A model generated the notes under the pieces. The model made no database searches. It was not told where the DNA came from and worked only from the letters and a program-made list of their open reading frames with translations. A program made the translations under genes and the position numbers. DNA of 64,000 nt from assembly GCA_022315425.1 (NCBI GenBank), contig JAIUPT010000008.1:637541-701540 (forward strand), read 5' to 3'. Shown in pieces: positions 55,675 to 64,000 of this stretch. Each line of letters opens with the position of its first letter. Position 1 is the first letter of the stretch. Source of the stretch: Pseudevernia furfuracea (lineage: Eukaryota > Ascomycota > Lecanoromycetes > Lecanorales > Parmeliaceae).

Positions 55675-56468
55675 AATGCTGTTCAGATTTCCGAGTCGCT
55701 CACTAATTTTAACGGATAAATAAATGTGTGCAACACGTGTCGGACTGGTGTTTTGCGGAGGTATTTAGTTCATATTAGGTTCGATTCCTAATGGCGCTGG
55801 TGTTGCGGTGCTTTTTATTTTCTACTGGTATCTCATAAGTTGCTCATTTAAATAACAAATAATTCAGTGTTGACGGGTCCTCTTTCTCTCGACTCGTACT
55901 CGTATTCTAACGGCGCGCTCTTGATCCGCGTTGTGGGGCGAGTGGGGGAATGTGTTTAGAGTTTTATGTATCCTTGTGCGGCGGCATCCCGCGTCTCAGA
56001 GATGTATGTTATTACAGTACAAGCCTTAAGTAAGTACTCAAGAGTCAAGACATTATTTATTCATTATTGAAGTCCAATACCGCTGTTTCTTTTTGAACAC
56101 GACCTTCGGCCTCGCTCCGCTTCTACCTTTCCATGTTTTGGCAATCTAGAGCAAGTTCCACTTTTGTGTGCTCCCAACGACCTCTCTATGGAAAGACTTT
56201 GCTAATATGTCTGGTCGTCCTTCCAGTGCCCCTTTCGCCTTTTTATCATTTCAGACTATGTGCCCTCTGCCTGAAGCATGACAATGGTGACAAGTGCTTG
56301 TGTGAATGCGCCTATTAATGCATCTCTTATTGACCTGCCTTGTCGCGACTATCTCAATACGTTGCATCAATTAGACTCCTGCAGCTGCTTCGACCGGAGA
56401 CCAGTAACTTGTCTTGCTTCTGTATAGGAGTCAGACTCGGAACGAATGCGGTAGCGAGGATCCTCACC
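55675..56468. other. Intergenic with tRNA T-arm-like sequence
   Basis: About 790 bases between the divergent CHY and WD40-phosphatase genes. TTAGG-TTCGATT-CCTAA at 55777-55793 looks like a tRNA T-arm and is followed by a T run at about 55812, but no acceptor stem or A box is found upstream, so no tRNA is called. CTGGTGTT(TT)GCGG occurs on both sides of it (55745-55758 and 55797-55808). Confidence 0.45.
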
Positions 56469-59400
56469 ATGGAGGATGGCACGGACGCAGCTTCCATTGT
56501 TAGTAAAGCTAGAACATACCGAAAGGAGCTCTGCTGAATGCACTCTTGGCAGAAACCAGTGTCGTCTTTGAGATCGCTATTCGAAAAAAAATCTGGCACT
56601 AGATTAGAACCGACGACCCTTTGTCCTCCGAGGCCTCTAGCTAGACCTGAACACGCGCAAGATGACACTCAAAAAAGTACCCGAATCTCGCTCGACATGC
56701 CCCAAATCTCTTCGCCGTGGTCTACCACTGGGGTTGCTTTCGTGCCACAAGGTCTTGGAACGGCAGGACCACCAGTCTCTCGTCCTCGGCAGCATGCTTC
56801 CGGAATGCCGCAGCGTCCAGTCTCAACCACCTCGATTTCTGCGCCCCGCTCTCCTCCGCTCGTTACAGTGAACTCTCCGACTTCCCCTCCAAAGATTGCC
56901 CAACTAGCGAGCATGCAGCCATCCCTCCAACCAGCAGCTGCCAAGCCATTGAAACATGTCAGTATAGGCCCGCAGTCGCCGCGAACGGCTCCAGTCCCTC
57001 CTAAGAGAATTCAACCTCACACAATGGCATCTTCTCCCCGGCTTTCGACGGCAAAAAGTGAGAATAATAGTATGAATCTCCAGCCCGCTCTCAAAAGCAT
57101 TGATGGTGGCCCCATTGAAAATGTAGTGAGGTCTCTCCCACCACCTGTGAATCGTGCAGACAAACCCAAAATACCCACAAAGCCAGTTTTGGTGGCCGGG
57201 AAGGTCAATCTTGAGCCGGTCCTTTCAGCAGCTGATGAAAGGGTATCCCCTTTTAGCACACCACCAAGCAGCGACGAGAGTATAGAAGCGGAGTCCGACA
57301 AGCTCGACCGGCATAGAGCATCCCGGATTGAAGTAAGAGACACACAGGGAAGATGGGCTGCTTCAGAGTCTGCCTTTCAGTCTCTACATGAAACGCAGCG
57401 TCCTAGTGATCAAGTGCCAACTCAGAAGTTGCGAGGCTCCGATGCTCGAAGACTTGGGTTTACACAAGGCACCATTTCCCACCATAATACGGGGGACAAT
57501 CCACCGGGACTTCCGCCTCGCAGGGGGCAAGACCAGCGAAGATCGATGCAAGGACTCGATGTCGCAAATGGTAGGCAAGCCAACCCAATGACGCCGTTCG
57601 CGGAAAAGTCCGTACCTCGGAATAGCACAACACAATTACAACACACACTCACTTCGCCACCGGATTTCTTGCCTCCGCCAAAGCGAGCCTCGGCGTTAAT
57701 AAATTCAGACATAACGCATGCCGAAAGATCACCTCCTCCACACACAGTTGGCCATGACAAAGAAGTGACATCGTACCCTTCAACTGATCTACCAGAGCGC
57801 CAGGAGCCAGAAACGGCCAGCTATGCCTCGCCAGCATTGGAGTATCCAGAAGCAGCAAATTCAAGCAGACGGCACCCTTACCTAAAAAGCAGCATACGAG
57901 AAATCGACACAAATTATGATACTAGACTTATTGATACCTGCGGTCAATATGTATGCACAACAGGCCATCTTACTAGGGTTTGGGATTCGACCACTGGAGA
58001 ACTGGTTCTGAGTCTTGGTCACGGGGATAAGGAGATACGAGTGACAGCTCTTGCTTTCAAACCAGGAGTAAACGCTCGTGAAGAGGGATTCCGTCTATGG
58101 CTCGGTACCAATTATGGAGACATACAAGAAGTCGAAATTGCAACACAAAGCATTAGTTATACAAGGTCCGGTGTACATGACAGACGGGAGATCGTAAGAA
58201 TCTATCGCCACCAGAGCTCCATGTGGACTTTAGATGACGGTGGAAAGCTTTGTGTCTGGCTCGGGGACCAAACAGGTTTGCCAGACCTCCAGCGCAGCCC
58301 TTTCTCTCACAGAGTACCCAAAGGTCAAACTTTCTCTATAATCATACAAGACACTTTGTGGATGGCCACGGGCAAAGATATCAGAATCTTCCGGCCCAAT
58401 GCCAGTGAAAGCGCAGCCTTTTTAGTAACGCAGGATCCTCTCAGTCAACCTGGTGTTGGAACTGTCACTTCTGGCGCAGTCATTGGCGGCCAACTCGACC
58501 GTGTCTATTTTGGTCATGCCGACGGCAAAGTCACAATGTACTCGACCATCGACTTTAGTTGCTTGGGTGTCGTTAGTGTCAGTGTCTACAAGATCAGTTC
58601 TTTAGCTGGCGCTGGTTTCCATCTTTGGGCTGGTTACAATACAGGCATGCTTTATGTTTATGATACAAGAACACAACCTTGGTCTACGAGAAAGGATTGG
58701 TCTGCTCATGCTGGCCCGATCCTCAACATACTGGTCGATCGGAGTAGTCTCTGGAAGGATGGGGTCCTTCGGGTCTTATCGCTTGGCGCAGACAATACTG
58801 TAAGATTTTGGGACGGGACTTTGGAAGACGACTGGCTTGGTAGGCAATGAGCAGCAAGTTGCCATGCATGTTTATATGCTGATCTGATCTCAGATAACGA
58901 CATGCAAGACCGTGATGTTGAGTATTGTTCCTTTCGGGAGATAACGGCGCTTGTGGTGACTTGGAATGCCGGTGCTTCAACCCCAGCCCACTTTCGCTAC
59001 GAGGAAAACGAGCCTCAGTTTTTCCAGGAGGTCCTTCAAGCGGGCGAGCCGCCTGACTTGTTGGTATTTGGCTTCCAGGAGCTCATAGATCTGGAGGACA
59101 AAAAGCTCACTGCAAGTGCGTATCGTCCTTGCCGAGTCACAGCTCGATCTAACAGCTTCCAGAGACCCTATTCAAGGCGAACAGGAAAAAGGATCCTTCA
59201 GACCAGGAACACATGAGCCGGCAGTACAGAGCATGGCGTGACTATCTTGTCAGATGCATTGAGGATAGCATGCCGTCTAATGAGCCGTACCACCTTCTGC
59301 ATACCGCTAGCATGGTTGGACTTTTTAGTTGTGTTTTCATCAAAGCCTCGCAACGTCATCAAATCCGCAACATCAATGCTACTGAGATCAAACGTGGGAT

Positions 59401-60259
59401 GGGTGGTTTACACGGCAACAAGGTTAGTACGAGCGTGATAGTCGTGGGATAATGACTGATGCACAAGCCTCAGGGTGCCCTTCTTCTTCGCTTTCTCCTT
59501 GACGACAGCTCGCTGTGCTTAGTGAATTGTCATCTTGCCGCTGGCCAGACACAGACTGTCCACCGCAATAACGACCTCACAGCAATACTAGAATCGATGG
59601 CATTACCACCGGTTCATACCTCGACACACAGCGAAACTTTGGTTGGGGGTGGAGACGGCTCCATGATCCTTGATAATGAAATCTGCATCCTGAATGGAGA
59701 TTTGAACTATCGGATCGATACCATGGGACGTGACACAGTCATCAAGGCAGTCAACGCCAACAACTTTTCGAAGCTGTTAGAGAGAGATCAGCTACTCGTG
59801 TCGCGCAGGAGAAATCCGGGCTTTCGAGTACGAGCGTTCCAAGAGTTTCCGATCGCTTTCGCTCCAACGTACAAATATGACGTTGGTTCTGATCGATATG
59901 ATACAAGCGAGAAGCGTCGAGCACCAGCTTGGTGCGACCGTATTCTGTATCGTGGTGCTGGAAAAATTAAACAACTGGACTACCGACGCCACGAATTACG
60001 GATTTCCGACCATCGCCCAGTAAGTGGCCTCTTCAAGATGCGCATCAAGACAATCTCAGCGAAGAAGCGGGCAGAGGCATGGAAGGAGTCGAGGGTTAGA
60101 TTTGGAAAGGCCAAAGAAAGACTCGCGAAAGAAGCTAAGTATGTGTCCGAGGTCCATTGTTTTTCTCGGACCCTGCTGTTGAAGCTCACTGTGTGTAGGG
60201 TTGAGTATCTCCGAGATGTTCTTGGAGTCCCGTCTGCAGAAGCCATGGGTCTTGTGTGA
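56469..60259 (+). CDS. WD40-repeat inositol polyphosphate 5-phosphatase
   Basis: Large phosphoinositide/inositol 5-phosphatase with an N-terminal propeller. Exons: 56469-56498, 56553-58839, 58894-59115, 59163-59422, 59474-60138, 60199-60259, giving 1174 residues. The first exon MEDGTDAASI joins to KPVSSLRSLFEKK, a conserved fungal start. Residues about 40-440 are disordered and Pro/Ser-rich. A WD40-like propeller spans about 450-770 (YVCTTGHLTRVWDSTTGEL, WTLDDGGKLCVWLGD, GYNTGMLYVYDTRTQ, GADNTVRFWDGTLEDDWL). The catalytic domain (about 790-1120) shows VVTWNAGAST, LLVFGFQELIDLEDK, GGLHGNKGALLLRFLLDD, VNCHLAAGQ, NGDLNYRIDTMG, PAWCDRILY and SDHRPVSGLF. These are all the expected 5-phosphatase motifs, so it should be active on 5-phosphorylated inositol lipids or phosphates. 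It lacks SAC1 and RhoGAP domains. Confidence 0.92.
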
Positions 60260-61080
60260 AGAATCGATACGTGTTATTGTCAGGCTATCCCCTTCAACCG
60301 AGCCTCTGCGCAATCAACTGGACGGCCACCTCTAGACAGAGCCAAAGACTGACGTGGGGACACAATGCGAAACAGTGCATTATGGGACAGTGGCCTCTGA
60401 AGACTGCCTCTTCTGAAAGCACAGACGGTTGCGGACTGAACATGGTAACAGGTGAGTGGTTGATCGTTTCTTACCGAATGAGTTGCGCTGAGGTCAAACC
60501 ACAGCCAGAAGTACATTCAACACAGGCACCAGTGCTGCGACCATTTCATCATGGCCCGTGAGATAGGACTTGCTTTAAGTGACGATGGCCTCGTGGTGCT
60601 TAGTCTGTCTGTTGACTGAAAGCTCCAATGTTGGTCGAACCCTCGTTCAATCAAGTTGGTCATTCCCTCGAGTCTCGGACCATTGGTGCGCCCTCACTAA
60701 TCTCTATCAAGCAGTTTACATCCTAAGCCAGCAGAGCAGAATTACTCGTCAATTGAACCACACTCCCAAATTTGGCGCTGTGGTAGGCTGCTCGTTGCAT
60801 GAAATGGTCATAGAACTCAAAGAAGCCATACTATTCTCTTCTGCTAAAGAGTCTCTGCTCCTTGAAACAATTTTCAGTTCAAGTTCAATCCAAGTTCATC
60901 GTTCAATTCATCAGAACACGAAGGCGGTTCACGTTTCGTGAATTCACAATGCATTTATACGGCCCTGGAGATGCCCAGCTCGTGAATAGCCTTCCGATAC
61001 CAGAACTCCATGATGCTTATATAAAGATTAGGATAGGGCTAGGCATATTGCGCGATATGCTCATCGCTGCATGCAAATTG
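60260..61080. other. Intergenic, no recognised gene
   Basis: About 820 bases to the right of the 5-phosphatase. Base composition is still like the genic part. Open frames of about 100-120 codons on the plus strand show no family features. Confidence 0.45.
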
Positions 61081-64000
61081 TAGAATATTCATCAGTATAT
61101 ATAAAAGAAGGGAAATGATACACGCACACCACTTTTGAATACATTGACACCACAGTGAGAAGGTGTGACCTGAAGGCTGTTGCGACTAGCTATATATAGC
61201 ATAGCTCCTTGACACGAAGGGATATATCCTTCTGCAGAATGCTTCTTAGATAGATTCTACATCACCTCTGTTACTCACGAGAACTATGTTCATTAAATCT
61301 ACTCTAAAGATCTTGCCTAGATCACAGTGATCTTGCAAGTGTTCAATTGTCTTTGTTATTATAAGTTTTTCTTTCTATAATAGCTTAGATCTGTGACTTT
61401 TGTTTTATAACTTTTATTCTATAACTTATTCTCGTTCTTTTCTTATATAAGTTAATTCGTTTTAATTCATTAAGATATGTTGATTTGATTTGATTTTTAT
61501 ACTCGTTTCTATCTAAACTGCGAAAGATAATTACGAACTACTTCGTAGACAATGATTTTCTGCATTATTATATGCGTAAGAGAAATCTTTAAGTGTCGTC
61601 GTCTAACGTACGTGTCACTTAGAATAAAAACTTTTACTTTCTGCTCAGACGCACGCTGCATATCACACTGAGTACTATGACATTTAAATCTTGACTAATT
61701 ATACGATAAGAACGTTATCTGCTTCTCGAATTAATCAAAAAGTCTAATCTGACTGCGTAATACACTGAATCACAACGTTACGCGACGAGATCGCGACTGA
61801 TATAGTTATAACGACTACATTATATAGAGAAAAGACGATATTGAGATAACATAACTACGGCTCACTTCGTAGTTAGTCTAATATCACTAATCTCGATGAA
61901 CGAGATCGATCTCAGTGATAATATAAGTTATTCGAGAGACTCGAGAGCTTGCGCTTCTATATTTGCGTTCAATTATCGAGTAAGAAGATCGATAGTTATA
62001 ATTAACGTTAAGTCTTAAAGTGAAATCTAACGAGAGAGATAGAATATCGAGATAAAGAATATCGATTACGTATCGTTGCTGCTTCGACAGTTGACGTTAT
62101 TAACTTAAATTATTAACTCGAGCGAGAGTGAGAAGTTCTCGTATTCACGCGTTCGTCTAAAGTCTTGACGCGATCTCGCGTTGTGAAAACTCTGCTCAGA
62201 GAAGACAAGATTCTGAGAAGAGAGTTCGACGCGCGATTGATCGATTTCTATATAATATTGTTATTCGTTAAGCACGTAGAGCTGATTCTAGAGAATGAAT
62301 TCTATGATAAATATGTCGAGAAGGCTCTATAGAAGAGTAGATGTTATCGTTGAAAATAGAGCGCGATAGACGTACGAACGCACGCGACAGCGAGAGCAAG
62401 AGTTGGATATCTTCTTGATATAAACATAATCTGAACTATTTCGACTTTGTTTTCCGTTGTTTTCGTTACGTTGTATTCTCGAAACCAGCACCGTGAAAAA
62501 AAAGGTGAATGTCTATGATTTCTTCGATCATATCGAGGTCACACGCCCTCGCGTAGCTGATGTGAAGTGATCAGCTATTAATATGTCTTTTATCTCTAGT
62601 TACTCGACACTCCTTAGACGCAAAGTGAGCGCGTTGCTGCGAGATTTGTTTTTATTCGTTCGTTGCTGCTGTTGCTACTACTGGTCTCGCTCGCGTCGCG
62701 TCGTCGCACCGTCGTATCGTTCTTATCTCTCTGAGATCACTTGGCTCTACTACACACTGCAAGCAACGCTGGGCCGTTGTTTACAGCGATAGCAGGTTCG
62801 TAGCCGGCAGCACGTACAGCTGGATCTCGTTGCCAGCCATTAAGACATGTTATAGTAAGCTTCTTCTTTTATTATCTATCAACAAATCGACTTCTACTTC
62901 TGAAATGTTATGGTCATAGCAGGGCATAGCCCTGCCTCCTACCTGCCGAAGCCTTCTGCAGAAAGACTCTTGCCTTAAAGAAGAGGAAGAGGCTAGGCCA
63001 TGCTAATACTAGCGTCTCCAATGTATTCTCTACAAAAGCAGCCTTCTGTTACGATGAATGCTTTATCTGGGAAGGCGTGGTAGCACTGGGAAGGCGGAGA
63101 GTGATTGCTTGGCATTCCTTGGCATTCATGTACTTAGTAACTAACAGATTTCTTCAGAGCTTTCTTCATCATTGTATCACTACATCATCATATGAGAACT
63201 ACGTTCCCATGCTCTCACTGTGCTATCATAACAGTGATAACAACATCTGATTAATAACAGTTATCATTTGATCGACTTGTTATTAAAAATTAACAGAGTC
63301 CTTCATCAAAATCAATTTATTAATCTCATATCGAATTTCGAATTTCAGAATTCTCGTATAACTTCACGAATATCAATCTTTCGAACTTTTACGCAAGCAT
63401 CGAAAGTTAATTTTATTAAACTAACTTTCGCAGTCTTAGCTTTTCGTAACGCAGTTATTTAAGTCTTATAGCTTCGAAACTTCATTACTTTTAAATATTA
63501 ATTTAACGCTCTCATCGATTAGTCTATATAACAGATTATATAATATTTTATAAAGAATATTTTTAAACTTATTAAAGTCATATCTACGTTAACAAGAAAT
63601 CAACGAGCACGCTTTCGTTTCTTATTACTCGATTCACTCTTCGAGTAAATCTAATCAAAAGACTAGATTATCGATCGTACTTTTCTTCGAGCAATAATAC
63701 GCTTCTTTTAAGAATTTATAATTCAAGAATATCGTCTCTTTGATTCGTTATCGACGAATAAATAATACTTTAGAAACTACGATAATAAATATTTTTATAA
63801 ATCGATCTAAGAATATCTCTTTTAAATCTTCGAGTAACTTTTATTACTTATAAATCTCACTTATATCTATCGACGAGAGCGTTTATCGTCGCAGCACTAA
63901 TAAAATAATAGACGCAATTAATATTAAATTAATTATCACAAATATTATTATTCGTTACGTGAGAGACAATTCATTAAATTAAGAATCTTTTAACTCGTTA
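61081..64000. repeat. Gene-free TA-rich block with RIP-like composition
   Basis: From about 61080 to the window end the sequence becomes TA-rich, with no coding frame of interest. Especially in 61370-62560 and 63265-64000, TpA and CpG are frequent while CpA and TpG are scarce by eye, for example around 61900-62100 (ATCGATAG, TATCGAG, CGAGAGA). That is the footprint of repeat-induced point mutation, which turns CpA into TpA and spares CpG. An island at about 62780-63260 looks less mutated. This is most likely old transposon DNA whose class is no longer readable. Confidence 0.65.

Noticed and set aside
55661..55800. Intron-containing tRNA with acceptor AGCACCA / TGGCGCT
   Set aside because: It needs a mismatched acceptor and an intron of about 60 nt, lacks an A box, and its 5' part overlaps the CHY start exon.
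62583..62792. 69-codon frame in the AT-rich block (Cys/Arg-rich)
   Set aside because: It is short, sits in RIP-like DNA and has no recognisable features.
1..64000. CRISPR arrays, prokaryotic operons, rRNA genes
   Set aside because: None was seen. The window is eukaryotic nuclear DNA with spliced genes.

Overview
The window is nuclear DNA of a filamentous ascomycete (Pezizomycotina). The evidence is single-copy housekeeping genes with fungal-type domains, many introns of about 41-80 nt with GT..AG ends and CTNAC-like branch sites, fungal-only families (questin-oxidase-like enzyme, fungal septin, RanBP2-zinc-finger RNA-binding protein), and an AT-rich right end with a repeat-induced point mutation (RIP) look. 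The genus cannot be fixed from the sequence; a Dothideomycete-like genome is a guess.

Layout. 1-1013: unknown, possibly 5'-truncated gene. 1381-7892: divergent HAT2 (histone acetyltransferase subunit) and XRN1 (5'-3' exoribonuclease). 8458-10061: questin-oxidase-like enzyme. 10764-13274: SSL2/XPB helicase of TFIIH, divergent from a small four-exon membrane protein (13584-14087). 15084-16907: CID-domain SR protein. 18815-21554: an ACT-domain CASTOR-like protein convergent with a WDR83/MORG1-like WD protein. 21923-26691: septin CDC12 divergent from PWP2 (small-subunit processome). 26842-28695: PRP45/SNW1 spliceosome factor. 29691-32147: RA-PH adaptor. 32546-34492: DHA1-type MFS transporter. 35923-38037: NRP1-like RNA-binding protein with a damaged exonuclease fold. 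39522-41228: leucine-rich F-box-like protein. 42181-44707: GRAM-like membrane protein. 45311-46570: sulfite oxidase. 47064-47767: TIM22. 49129-51130: Ste20-type kinase. 51760-53596: mitochondrial D-2-hydroxyacid dehydrogenase, divergent from proteasome subunit PRE6 (53872-54896). 55082-55674: CHY zinc-finger protein. 56469-60259: WD40 plus inositol 5-phosphatase fusion. From about 61080 to the end: gene-free, TA-rich, CpA/TpG-poor repeat-like DNA.

The genes are not a functional cluster. They are mostly core functions (chromatin, RNA decay, transcription/repair, ribosome assembly, splicing, septation, proteasome, mitochondrial import) in compact divergent or convergent pairs. I rebuilt exon joins by hand; every multi-exon model listed keeps frame across all joins and restores family-typical sequence. 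The most notable structural results are several very small coding exons (a 7-nt internal microexon in PRE6, a 5-nt first coding exon in the CHY gene, 9- and 14-nt exons in the small membrane protein, a 14-nt exon in CDC12), a probable GC-AG intron in the kinase, and a RIP-like terminal block. I found no clearly new multi-gene system, CRISPR array, rRNA or convincing tRNA.
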